Assembly (NCBI GenBank): GCA_050015275.1
Contig: JBEKBS010000014.1
Span: 1 to 64,000, forward strand
Source: DATKJS01 sp050015275
GTDB taxonomy: Bacteria > Acidobacteriota > Aminicenantia > Aminicenantales > Saccharicenantaceae
DNA: 64,000 nucleotides
Direction of reading: 5' to 3'
Made by a program: the position numbers and the translations under genes. The notes beneath the pieces are model-generated. The model did no database searches. It worked only from the letters and a program-made list of their open reading frames with translations, and was not told the DNA's origin. Positions within the stretch are counted from its first letter, which is position 1; every line of letters begins with the position of its first letter. Shown here piece after piece: positions 25,526 to 34,008 of this stretch.

Positions 25526-25870
25526 TCATCCCGGGGGCCAATTCATCCGGCGGCCGCCGAGAAGATGGAAGTGGAGGTGGAAGACGTCCTGGCCGGAGTC
25601 CCTGGCCGTGTTGAGGACGATCCGGTAGCCGGTTGTCCCGACCCCCTTCTCCCGGGCGATCTCCCGGGCCCGGAGGAGGATCTCGCCGAGCAGTCCCTCG
25701 GCCCCTTCCGGGGCGTCATTGAGCGAGGCGAAATGTGCCTTCGGAATGAGCAGGAGATGGACGGGCGCCTGGGGGCGGATGTCCTCGAACACGAGGAATT
25801 TCTCGTCCTCGTAGACGACCTTCGCCGGGACCTCCTTCTTGACGATCCGGCAGAACAGACAGGTGTCCAT
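25526..25870 (-). CDS. HIT family nucleotide-binding hydrolase
   Basis: 114 residues, normal for histidine-triad proteins (Hint-like purine nucleoside phosphoramidases). The N-terminal CLFCRIVKKEVPA and the DIRPQAPVHLLLIPKAH segments are followed by the catalytic triad HLHFHLLGG. It lies 11 bases after murA and 25 before the NYN gene on the same strand. The natural substrate in this organism is unknown. Confidence 0.93.
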   Translation of the reverse strand: MDTCLFCRIVKKEVPAKVVYEDEKFLVFEDIRPQAPVHLLLIPKAHFASLNDAPEGAEGLLGEILLRAREIAREKGVGTTGYRIVLNTARDSGQDVFHLHFHLLGGRRMNWPPG

Positions 25871-25881
25871 GGACCCTCCTC

Positions 25882-27144
25882 TCAGGACGTGAATCGTTCG
25901 ATCGAGGCGCCGAGGCCGCCGAGCTTCTCCTCGATCCTCTCGTAGCCCCGGTCCAGGTGCTCGATCTCGCTGAGGATGGTTTCGCCGCCGGCGATGAGGC
26001 CGGCCAGGATGAGGCAGGCCGAAGCCCGGAGGTCGGTGGCCGTGACCTCGGCGCCGGAGAGGGGCGTCACGCCCTTAACGATGGCCTTGTCTCCCTGGAC
26101 CTCGATCGACGCCCCGAGCCGGACGAGCTCGTTGACGTGGGCGAACCGGCGGTCGAAGATCGTTTCCGTGATGATCGACGTCCCCTCCGCCTGGGTCATG
26201 AGGGTGATGAACTGGGCCTGCATGTCCGTGGGGAAGCCGGGGTAGGGGGAGGTCGTGATGTCCTGGGCCTTGATCTCGCGGTTCCCGAAAACACGGAGGC
26301 CCTTCCGTCCTTCCGGCTCGACGACCGCCCCGGAATAGCGGAGCTTCTCGATGACCATTCGGACATGAGCCGGTTCGACGCCCGTGAGGAGGACATCCCC
26401 CCCGGTCAGGGCGCCGGCGACGAGGAACGTCCCGGCCTCGATCCTGTCGGGGATGATGTCGTGGCTGGTGCCGTGGAGCTCCTGGACGCCCAGGATGCGG
26501 GCCGTGTCGTCGCCGCGCCATTCGATCCTGGCCCCCATCTTGTTCAGGAGGACGGCCAGGTCGGTCACTTCGGGCTCGACGGCGCAATTCTTCAGGATGG
26601 TCTCGCCTTCGGCCAGGGCCGCGGCCATGAGCAGGTTCTCCGTGCCCGTGACCGTCTTTTTCTCGAACTCGACGACGGCGCCGCGGAGCCGGTCGGCCTG
26701 GGCCTGGATATAGCCGTGCTCGAGCGAGATCTTCGCCCCGAGCTTCTGCAGGCCGCCGATGTGGAGGTCGACCGGGCGCGAGCCGATGGCGCAGCCGCCG
26801 GGCTGGGAGACGGCCGCCTTGCCGAAGCGGGCCAGGAGCGGACCGAGGACGAGGATGGACGCCCGCATGGCCCGGACGAGTTCATACGAGGCCTCGTCGG
26901 ACGTGATCCGCTCGACGCGAACAGAGACGGAATTCTCCTTGATCGAATAGGTTCCGCCCAGCTCGTCGATCAGGGTCAGAATGGTGTGGACGTCCTTGAC
27001 CCGGGGGATGTTGTTCAGGCGGACCTCGTCGCCCGTCAGGAGGCAGGCCGCGATCGCGGGCAGGACGGCGTTCTTGGCCCCGCTGATGCGGACCTTCCCT
27101 TTCAGCCGGAGGTCGGGGCCGCCGCGGATGCGGATCTTTTCCAC
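25882..27144 (-). CDS. murA: UDP-N-acetylglucosamine 1-carboxyvinyltransferase
   Basis: 420 residues. MurA transfers enolpyruvate from PEP to UDP-GlcNAc, the first committed peptidoglycan step. SGAKNAVLP near residue 21 supplies the lysine/asparagine pair; the catalytic loop QPGGCAIG holds C118, so the enzyme should be of the fosfomycin-sensitive Cys type. RPVDLH, DRIEAGTFL and YPGFPTDMQAQ are family signatures. murB is 2 kb away on the opposite strand. Confidence 0.97.
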   Translation of the reverse strand: MEKIRIRGGPDLRLKGKVRISGAKNAVLPAIAACLLTGDEVRLNNIPRVKDVHTILTLIDELGGTYSIKENSVSVRVERITSDEASYELVRAMRASILVLGPLLARFGKAAVSQPGGCAIGSRPVDLHIGGLQKLGAKISLEHGYIQAQADRLRGAVVEFEKKTVTGTENLLMAAALAEGETILKNCAVEPEVTDLAVLLNKMGARIEWRGDDTARILGVQELHGTSHDIIPDRIEAGTFLVAGALTGGDVLLTGVEPAHVRMVIEKLRYSGAVVEPEGRKGLRVFGNREIKAQDITTSPYPGFPTDMQAQFITLMTQAEGTSIITETIFDRRFAHVNELVRLGASIEVQGDKAIVKGVTPLSGAEVTATDLRASACLILAGLIAGGETILSEIEHLDRGYERIEEKLGGLGASIERFTS

Positions 27145-27175
27145 GGCTCGATTCTAAAGGAAGTTATCGCCGAAT

Positions 27176-29116
27176 TCAACCGGCCCGAACGATCCCCTGG
27201 CGCGACCAGCCCCAGGCGTCGTAGTAGGAATCGAGGACGGAGTTATAGAAGGCCTCGTCGACGGCCCGTCCCTGGTGGGCGCCGTGGGTCATCGGGACTT
27301 TGAGCTTGGCCGGGACGAAGGCGTCGTAGGCCCGGTCGCGGCCCTGGATGTTGTTCATCCGGCGCTCGAGGTCATAGATCCGGCGGCCGCACTCCTTGAG
27401 CGAATCGGCCGTGTATTCGATCCCCGTCAGGGCACGGTAGAGGGAGAGGAACGGCTCCGCGGTGATGTCGCCCGTGAAGAAATCGCACAGGCCCAGCGAA
27501 TCGACGAGGGCCTTGCCGGCCTGGCCCTCCGCAACGTAGGCCGCCAGGTCCCGAACGCCCTTGAGCCCGCTCTCTTCGGCCTGGATCGTCCAGGCGTAGG
27601 TGTGGTCGCCCCGGCCGCGGTTCGAGGTCCCGTAAGCCGTGAACATCCCCGGGAAGGACTTGGGGTTGATCCCGGCGTAGCCGAGGCCTCCATAGGCCGT
27701 CGTTGCGCAATAGACTATTTCGGCGAGCTGGCCCGCGGCCGCGCGGCCCGCGATTTCTCCGATGACGCGGTCCGTGTAGTGGCCGAGGAGCCGGCCGAGG
27801 TCGCTTGTGCCGTAGGCGATATCCTTCAGAGCCTGGATCATCTCGGCGGCGTCCCCGAACCTCAGGCGGCTGCCGAAGGCCGAAAGGAATCCCTTCTCGG
27901 TAAGTTCCATGGCCGCCGCTATGATGCTGCCGAATGTCATCGTGTCAACGCCCAGTTCGTTGCAAAGATAGTTCATGTGGAAGATGGCGTCCCGGTCGAG
28001 GATGCAGCAGTTGATCCAGAGGGCGATCGTCTCGAACTCGGGGCGGACGCCCGCGCCGGCATAAGGCCCGGACTCGACCTTGGCCGACCGCGTGCAGAAG
28101 ATGTGGCGGCATTTGTTGCAGACATTGTGCTTGCCGGAGATCTCCAGGAAGGCGTCCGTCGAGACGCGGGCGAAGTCGCCGGGGTCGAAGGACCCCTCGT
28201 CAAAATTGTGCCAGGGGAGGTATCCGCCCTTGAGGCCCAGGTAGCGGCCGTTGAAGGCCCGGTCGAGCCACCAGGTCGTCCCCGTCGTCGGCCGGAACGA
28301 AGCCGTCCGGTTGGGATCCTCAACGCTGGCCTTGATGATCCCGTCAAGCTCCTGCCCGAGCTTTTTGAATCCTTCGGCGTCCGCGTAGGACACGGGCTCT
28401 TTGCCGAGCGCGGTGATGGCGATGAGATTCTTGGAACCGAAGACGGCGCCCGCTCCGCCCCGCCCGAAGTTCCGGTGATAATCGGCCGTGAGGCAGGCGA
28501 AGTCCACGAGGTTCCAGCCCGCCGGCCCCACGCAGACCGTGGACGAGCCCTTGATCCTCCGGCCGAGCTCGTCGGTGATCTCCGAGGCCGGCCGGGGCAC
28601 GGTGCGGCCGCCGGCCTTCTGGAAGAGGGTCTCCTCCGCAGCGACGACGCGGACAGTCCCTTCGATGACCTCGATCCGGACGGGGCGGTCGGCCCGTCCG
28701 TCGATGATGAGCTGGTCGATCCCGGCCCGTTTGAGCATGTTGTGGAAAAGGCCTCCGGCACTCGAGTGCGTGACCATGCCGTAGATGGGCCTATGCCCCG
28801 GCACCCAGGCCGCGTCTTCGGGCGACCGGGTCATGGTCCCGATGAAGGAACAGGAGCCGCGGCCAGCGGTCGGGATGACGGTATCGTTAGCAGCGGCGCT
28901 CCCGATGATGATCCTGTTCCCGGGGCTGAGGGGGTCCTTGAGAGGACTTCCGGCCGGGAGCTTTTCAGACAGGAGCCGGGCCTGGAGCCCGCGGCCGCCG
29001 ACGTAATCGCGGCAGAGAGCGGGGTCGGCCGGCTCGACCCTGACCGACCGGTCCGTCAGGTCGACCCAGGCCCACGTTCCTCGGTATCCGGATAGCTTTG
29101 ATCTTTTTTCGGGCAT
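27176..29116 (-). CDS. Aldehyde:ferredoxin oxidoreductase family protein
   Basis: 646 residues, full length for the tungsto/molybdopterin AOR family, which oxidises aldehydes to acids with ferredoxin. N-terminal domain: DYVGGRGL, GSAAANDTVIPTAGRGSCSF, SSAGGLF. Pterin-binding region: YHRNFGRGGAGAVFGSKNL. The [4Fe-4S] ligands are in CNKCRHIFC plus a later GLCDFF cysteine; the first three are spaced C-x2-C-x4-C rather than the common C-x2-C-x3-C. It would remove aldehydes made from 2-oxo acids in amino-acid fermentation (inference), fitting glutamate dehydrogenase in the same window. murA follows 31 bases downstream. Confidence 0.93.
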   Translation of the reverse strand: MPEKRSKLSGYRGTWAWVDLTDRSVRVEPADPALCRDYVGGRGLQARLLSEKLPAGSPLKDPLSPGNRIIIGSAAANDTVIPTAGRGSCSFIGTMTRSPEDAAWVPGHRPIYGMVTHSSAGGLFHNMLKRAGIDQLIIDGRADRPVRIEVIEGTVRVVAAEETLFQKAGGRTVPRPASEITDELGRRIKGSSTVCVGPAGWNLVDFACLTADYHRNFGRGGAGAVFGSKNLIAITALGKEPVSYADAEGFKKLGQELDGIIKASVEDPNRTASFRPTTGTTWWLDRAFNGRYLGLKGGYLPWHNFDEGSFDPGDFARVSTDAFLEISGKHNVCNKCRHIFCTRSAKVESGPYAGAGVRPEFETIALWINCCILDRDAIFHMNYLCNELGVDTMTFGSIIAAAMELTEKGFLSAFGSRLRFGDAAEMIQALKDIAYGTSDLGRLLGHYTDRVIGEIAGRAAAGQLAEIVYCATTAYGGLGYAGINPKSFPGMFTAYGTSNRGRGDHTYAWTIQAEESGLKGVRDLAAYVAEGQAGKALVDSLGLCDFFTGDITAEPFLSLYRALTGIEYTADSLKECGRRIYDLERRMNNIQGRDRAYDAFVPAKLKVPMTHGAHQGRAVDEAFYNSVLDSYYDAWGWSRQGIVRAG

Positions 29117-29188
29117 CGGAAAGACTCCCCTCTTCTCCCTCAGTTGTTATGGCGGGCGTCGCTCATCACGGGTCCGGAAGCGTCCGGA

Positions 29189-30598
29189 TCACTTGAGGGA
29201 ATTCAGCGCCTGGTCGAGGTCGGCGATGATGTCGTCCGGATGTTCGCCGCCGACGCAGAGCCGGATGAGCTGGGGCGGAATGTCAGCCATCCGCCGGGCC
29301 TCCTCGCCCTGCTGCTGGTGCGTTGATATCGCCGGGATCGTGGCGACGCTCTTGATCCGGCCGAGGTCGGTGGCCCGGTGGATGAGCTTCAGATTGTCGA
29401 AGACCTTGCGCGCGTTTTCCGGCGGGCCGTCGACTCGGAAACTCATCAGGTGGCCGTAGCGGTTGACCTCGTTGCCCTTGCCGTCGTCCGAATCGACGAG
29501 CTTCATGTACTTCTTGGCCACGGCGTGTAGGGGATGGCGGGGGAGCCCCAGGAAATCGACCTGGTAAACCTTGGGATGGGTCGAGAGGAATTCCGCCACC
29601 TTCTGACAGCTCCGGCTGACGAGGTCCATTTTGGAGCTGAGGGTCCGGAGGTCGTTGAGGGCGAAGAGTGCGTTGACGGGCGACGCCGAGGGCCCGTTGT
29701 CCCGATAGGGCCAGAACTTGACGTATTCCGCGAAACTTTCCTTGAACATGGGATCGTCGTTCCGGACCTTGGTGATGATGGGCTTGCGGCTAATGAGGGC
29801 GCCGCCGATGGCCAGCCCGCCCGAGGTGATGGATTTCGTCAGAGAGTGGACGACGACGTCCGCGCCGTGGGCGATGGGCCGCATCAGCGCCGGCGTGGCG
29901 CAGGTGGCGTCAATGATCACCGGGATCTCCCAGGAGTGGGCCAGGTCGGTCAGGGCCCGCACATCACAGAAGGATTGCTGGGGGTTGGACGGCATTTCCA
30001 TGTACAGGAATCGTGTGTCCTCGTCGATCTTCGATTTCCATTCTTGCACGTCGTTGGGATGAAGGACCCAGCGGACCTCGATGCCGCGCTCCTTCATCTT
30101 CCGGACCGAGAAATGCTGGTAGGTCCCGCCATAAAGCTGGATGGAGGAGACGAAGTTGATCCTCTCCGACCCATTCTTCTGCCCGACGAGGAACGGGTCC
30201 ACCGCCGACACGATGGCGGACATCCCGGACGCCGTTACGAGACAGGATGTGTCGCAGCCCGTCTTATAGCCTTCGAGCAAGGCCAGGACCCATTCCAGGT
30301 AATAGGTCGTCGGGTTGGCGATCCGGGTATAGCACCAGGTGGGGACGAGGTAGGATAGGGCCGCCTCGAGCTCGTCGGCGTCGGCATAGCCCTGGGAGGC
30401 CGATAGGTAAAGGGGTTCGATGACGGCCCCCTGGTTCCGTTCCAGGGATTCCTCGAGGGTGTAGAGGCCGTGGACGGCGATCGTGTCGAACTTCATCGCC
30501 CTCATCCGGGCCAGCGAAGCCTGGCGCTGTGCGATGAGCTTCTGAGATGCGTCGATGTACTTTTGCACTCCCGGCCGGTGGGCCTGGGTGGGACTCAT
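29189..30598 (-). CDS. Cys/Met-metabolism PLP-dependent enzyme
   Basis: 469 residues of the trans-sulfuration family (fold type I). The PLP lysine is in HSLTKSITSGG; other family marks are YTRIANPTTYYLE, ASGMSAI, the VIIDATCATPALMRPI segment with the PLP aspartate, and a C-terminal LIRLCVGGEHPDDII. An N-terminal extension of about 30 residues and several insertions make it longer than the usual 390-430, so it resembles O-acetylhomoserine sulfhydrylase- or gamma-lyase-like members rather than a standard MetB. The substrate cannot be fixed. Homoserine dehydrogenase upstream on the same strand fits methionine/threonine-branch metabolism. Confidence 0.88.
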   Translation of the reverse strand: MSPTQAHRPGVQKYIDASQKLIAQRQASLARMRAMKFDTIAVHGLYTLEESLERNQGAVIEPLYLSASQGYADADELEAALSYLVPTWCYTRIANPTTYYLEWVLALLEGYKTGCDTSCLVTASGMSAIVSAVDPFLVGQKNGSERINFVSSIQLYGGTYQHFSVRKMKERGIEVRWVLHPNDVQEWKSKIDEDTRFLYMEMPSNPQQSFCDVRALTDLAHSWEIPVIIDATCATPALMRPIAHGADVVVHSLTKSITSGGLAIGGALISRKPIITKVRNDDPMFKESFAEYVKFWPYRDNGPSASPVNALFALNDLRTLSSKMDLVSRSCQKVAEFLSTHPKVYQVDFLGLPRHPLHAVAKKYMKLVDSDDGKGNEVNRYGHLMSFRVDGPPENARKVFDNLKLIHRATDLGRIKSVATIPAISTHQQQGEEARRMADIPPQLIRLCVGGEHPDDIIADLDQALNSLK

Positions 30599-30891
30599 GA
30601 TGCCTCCAATCCGAAATGAATAGATCTCTCGGGGCTGAATGGCGCAGGAAAAGATGTTAAGACAAACCGCATGACACGGAATATTAGTCCCTAGGATATA
30701 AAGAAACGGCGGCCCGAGTCAAGCTCCCGGGATCGATGACAGTTGATGATGTCTCGTGTATCTCAAAATGGTTTAGAACTTGGCTCCGGCATGGCCTCCG
30801 CTCCAGAGCGCGGTTCTTCACGCCCTTCCCTCATCGTTCTTTCTCGGCGTCTGCGGAACTCGCTCAATGATCCAAGCTCTGGCTCCCGTTT

Positions 30892-30921
30892 AAAAAATGG
30901 GTATCCTCATTCCCATTTTTT
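30892..30921. terminator. Bidirectional terminator-like hairpin
   Basis: AAAAAATGGG (30892-30901) is the exact reverse complement of CCCATTTTTT (30912-30921), with a 10-base loop. The A and T runs are part of the stem, so on either strand the hairpin ends in U residues. The base-paired G/C part is short, so efficiency may be low. Confidence 0.45.
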
Positions 30922-30968
30922 CAACTCCATTATCCCCTCGTCGGCTCTAGCTCAAACATCCTCGCCGC

Positions 30969-31012
30969 CCTCAAGAGAGGGGATTCTTTCTTGAGGGTCC
31001 CCTCTCTTGAGG
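30969..31012. repeat. 15-bp perfect inverted repeat
   Basis: CCTCAAGAGAGGGGA (30969-30983) and TCCCCTCTCTTGAGG (30998-31012) are perfect reverse complements separated by 14 bases. It lies about 80 bases beyond the end of homoserine dehydrogenase. No T-run follows; it may be a repeat unit or an RNA processing site. Confidence 0.6.
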
Positions 31013-31092
31013 ATTCCCTCGAAAAACGCTTCGGGAAGGCTAAACCGCGCATGACGCTCCAGCCAATGCCGGGTCCAAGTTCTTTTATTATC

Positions 31093-32136
31093 TCAGCGGC
31101 AGCGGTGGATGGCCAGCAGATCGGACAGGATCGAGAACCCGGTTTCGGTCTTCCCGGCGCCGGCGCCCTGAATGGTGACCTTGCCCATGAGGTCCGTATC
31201 GAAGCTCAGGGCGTTGTGGGCGCCCATGACGCCGGCCAGGGGGTCGGAGAGCGGCAGCTTCTGGGGGGAGACGCTCGCGACGACCCGGCCCGCCTCCTTT
31301 TTCGCCTGGGCGATGAGCTTGAACCGGTAGCCTTCTTTCTTGGCGGCCGCGACGTCGGCTTTGCCGATGGCCGAGATGCCCTTCCGCGGGACGTCCGTAG
31401 TCTTGAGGGACCCGCCCATGAGGACGTTCGACAGGATGACGATCTTGGCCAGGGCGTCGAAGCCTTCGACGTCGGCCGTGGGGTCGGCCTCAGCATAACC
31501 GAGCTTTTGGGCGAGCTTCAGGGCGTCGGCGTAGTCCATGCCCTCGGTCTCCATCTTCGTCAGGATGAAGTTCGTCGTCCCGTTGAGGATCCCTTTGACC
31601 TCCCGGATGTCGTTCCCGGGGAGGCCGCTCTCGGCGAGATGGAACACGGGCGTTCCGCTCATGACCGTGCCCTCGATCCGGAACTGGAGCCCGTTCTTGC
31701 GGGCCAGGTCCTGGAGCTCGCGATAGTGGAGCGCCGCCGGGCCCTTGTTGGAGGTGACGACGTTTTTCCCCGAGCGCAGGGCCTTCTTGATGTAGCTCGT
31801 GGCCGGCTCGCCGGTCTCGATGTTCGTGTAGGTGAGCTCGGCGATGATATCGGCGTCGGTCTTCTCGATCATGTCCAGGGGGTCGAGAGGCTCGGCCTGC
31901 CCGGGCTTCGCTTTCGGATATCCGGAAAGGTTGCCGCCGCGGCCGAGGACGCCGAGGACGGCGGGGATGTCGATCCCGTCCGGGACGAGAAGCGTCCCCT
32001 TGAGCTTATCCGAAATGGCGACGATCTTGGCTTCGAAACCGAAGGCGTCGCGGAGATATTCCTTTTTCTTGTCCAGGATCTCCAGAAGTCCCTGCCCGAC
32101 CGTGCCGCAGCCGATGAGGCCGATGCGATATTCCAT
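31093..32136 (-). CDS. hom: Homoserine dehydrogenase
   Basis: 347 residues. It reduces aspartate semialdehyde to homoserine, the branch to methionine and threonine. Seen: N-terminal NAD(P) loop IGLIGCGTVGQGLLE, VVTSNKGPAALH, the substrate segment GILNGTTNFILTKM, and AEADPTADVEGFDALAKIVIL with the catalytic lysine and aspartate. It has no C-terminal ACT domain, so feedback inhibition by threonine of the usual type is not expected. SD GAGGGAGGA precedes the ATG. Confidence 0.95.
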   Translation of the reverse strand: MEYRIGLIGCGTVGQGLLEILDKKKEYLRDAFGFEAKIVAISDKLKGTLLVPDGIDIPAVLGVLGRGGNLSGYPKAKPGQAEPLDPLDMIEKTDADIIAELTYTNIETGEPATSYIKKALRSGKNVVTSNKGPAALHYRELQDLARKNGLQFRIEGTVMSGTPVFHLAESGLPGNDIREVKGILNGTTNFILTKMETEGMDYADALKLAQKLGYAEADPTADVEGFDALAKIVILSNVLMGGSLKTTDVPRKGISAIGKADVAAAKKEGYRFKLIAQAKKEAGRVVASVSPQKLPLSDPLAGVMGAHNALSFDTDLMGKVTIQGAGAGKTETGFSILSDLLAIHRCR

Positions 32137-32309
32137 GGTCAGTTCTCCTCCCTCTCGATTCTTGAAAAAATACTATAGCACAATCGCTGGATCGTGGAAA
32201 CCGGACCCGGCGGGCCGGCCTTCGGCGGTCATCGACTCCCGGGCGCCGGTTTTACGGGAACGCGGAAAAAGGGTATATTTTAGGACAAATAGCCGCGGAG
32301 GAGAGGGTC

Positions 32310-33950
32310 ATGTCATCTGGAAGATTCGTCACACCCACGCCGGTGAACGAGGGAGTTAAAGAATACAGGCCGGGCTCCGAAGAAAAGCGTCTGCTGAAGC
32401 AGGAGCTCGAACGGCAGACCGGGGCTCCGGTCGAGATCCCGCTCATCATCGGCGGAAAAGAGGTCCGATCAGGCCAAAGGGCCAAGCTCGCCTGCCCGCA
32501 CGATCATGCCAGGGAGCTCGGGGTCTATTATGCCGGCGGCCGCGAGGAAGCGGGGCTGGCGATCAAGGCTGCCCTGGAGGCCAAGAGATCTTGGGAACGG
32601 CTGCCGTGGGAGGACAGGGCCTCCATATTCTTGAAGGCCGCCGACCTCCTTTCCGGGCCCTACCGGTACGTGATGAACGCGGCCACCATGCTGGGCCAGA
32701 GCAAAACGGTTTTCCAGGCCGAGATCGATGCCGTCTGCGAGCTCACGGACTATCTCAGGTTCAATGTTTCGTACGTGAACAAGATCTATGCCGAGCAGCC
32801 GGACGTCAATCCGGCGCGGAACTGGAGCCGGCTCGAATACCGGCCGCTGGACGGCTTCGTCTTCGCCGTCGCCCCTTTCAATTTCACGTCGATCGCGGGC
32901 AACCTGCCGACGGCGCCGGCCATGATGGGAAACACCGTGATCTGGAAGCCCGCCAGCACGGCCGTCCTGAGCGCGCACTATTTCATGCGTATCCTCCTCG
33001 AGGCGGGTCTCCCCGACGGCGTGATCAACATGGTTCCCGGAAGCGGCGGGGAGGTCGCGAACCCCGTCGTCGACCACCCTGACCTCGCCGGGGTCCACTT
33101 TACCGGCTCCACGGCGACGTTCACGGGCATCTGGCAGAGGGTCGCCGAAAACCTCAAGAACGGGGTTTACCGCAATTACCCGCGGCTCGTCGGAGAGACT
33201 GGCGGCAAGGATTTCATTCTGGCCGGCCCCGACGCCGACGTCGACGAGCTCGGCGCGGCCCTGTTCCGGAGCGCCTTTGAGTACCAGGGACAGAAATGCT
33301 CGGCGGCCAGCCGGGCCTATATACCGCGGTCCCTGTGGCCGGATGTCAAACGCCGGCTCTTCAAGATGGCCGGAGAGATCAAGGTCGGCGACGTGACCGA
33401 TTTCCGGACGTTCATGGGGGCCGTGATCGAACGGTCGGCTTATGACAGGATCGTCGGCTATATCGAAGACACCCGCGGCTCGAAGGAAGCGAGCGTCGTC
33501 GTCGGCGGCGGGCACAACGACGCCGTGGGGTATTTCATCGAGCCGACCGTGATCGAGACCGTGAACCCGAAATTCAGGGGAATGGTCGAGGAGATCTTCG
33601 GCCCGGTGCTGACCGTGTACGTCTACGAAGACGGCCGCTTCGACGAAACGTTGACGCTCGTCGACGAGACAAGCCCCTATGCCTTGACCGGCGCGATCTT
33701 TGCCAAGAACCGCGGCCTGATCCGCGCGGCCCTCGACCGGCTCCTTCACGCCGCCGGCAATTTCTACATCAACGACAAGCCCACGGGCGCCGTGGTCGGC
33801 CAGCAGCCTTTCGGCGGCGGCCGGCTGAGCGGCACCAACGACAAAGCCGGGGGCTATCTAAACCTTTTCCGTTGGACAAGTCCGAGGGCCATCAAAGAGA
33901 ACTTCCTGCCGCCGAAAGACATCTCCTATCCGCACATGGCGGAAAAATAG
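32310..33950 (+). CDS. pruA: L-glutamate gamma-semialdehyde (1-pyrroline-5-carboxylate) dehydrogenase
   Basis: 546 residues, aldehyde-dehydrogenase superfamily, P5CDH length. It oxidises glutamate semialdehyde to glutamate in proline/arginine breakdown. Seen: NFTSIAGNLP, NTVIWKPAS, HFTGSTATF, the general base in ETGGKDF, the catalytic cysteine in QGQKCSA, EEIFGPVLTVYV and PFGGGRLSGTNDK. There is no proline-dehydrogenase domain attached, so the first step must be encoded elsewhere. SD GGAGGAGAGG precedes the ATG. Its product would feed glutamate dehydrogenase. Confidence 0.95.
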   Translation: MSSGRFVTPTPVNEGVKEYRPGSEEKRLLKQELERQTGAPVEIPLIIGGKEVRSGQRAKLACPHDHARELGVYYAGGREEAGLAIKAALEAKRSWERLPWEDRASIFLKAADLLSGPYRYVMNAATMLGQSKTVFQAEIDAVCELTDYLRFNVSYVNKIYAEQPDVNPARNWSRLEYRPLDGFVFAVAPFNFTSIAGNLPTAPAMMGNTVIWKPASTAVLSAHYFMRILLEAGLPDGVINMVPGSGGEVANPVVDHPDLAGVHFTGSTATFTGIWQRVAENLKNGVYRNYPRLVGETGGKDFILAGPDADVDELGAALFRSAFEYQGQKCSAASRAYIPRSLWPDVKRRLFKMAGEIKVGDVTDFRTFMGAVIERSAYDRIVGYIEDTRGSKEASVVVGGGHNDAVGYFIEPTVIETVNPKFRGMVEEIFGPVLTVYVYEDGRFDETLTLVDETSPYALTGAIFAKNRGLIRAALDRLLHAAGNFYINDKPTGAVVGQQPFGGGRLSGTNDKAGGYLNLFRWTSPRAIKENFLPPKDISYPHMAEK

Positions 33951-33955
33951 AAATA

Positions 33956-33991
33956 AAAAGGGCCGCCGCCCCCGCGGACAACGGCCCTTTT
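33956..33991. terminator. Bidirectional terminator between pruA and citrate synthase
   Basis: AAAAGGGCCG (33956-33965) faces CGGCCCTTTT (33982-33991), so both strands end the stem in T residues. It sits exactly between the two convergent stop codons. Confidence 0.8.
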
Positions 33992-34008
33992 GCCTTCCGA
34001 AAAAAAAC

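Larger units (their letters stand above)
30599..31092. other. Intergenic region with two perfect hairpins
   Basis: No convincing gene: the only open frame on the plus strand lacks an SD and resembles nothing. Two perfect inverted repeats stand out: one with A/T-rich flanks at 30892-30921 and a 15-base one at 30969-31012 (both listed separately). The first half is rich in pyrimidine tracts on the plus strand. Confidence 0.5.

Noticed and set aside
25957..29095. Plus-strand frames of 448 and 606 codons over murA and the aldehyde oxidoreductase
   Set aside because: Antisense to genes with complete catalytic motifs; no SD or domain.
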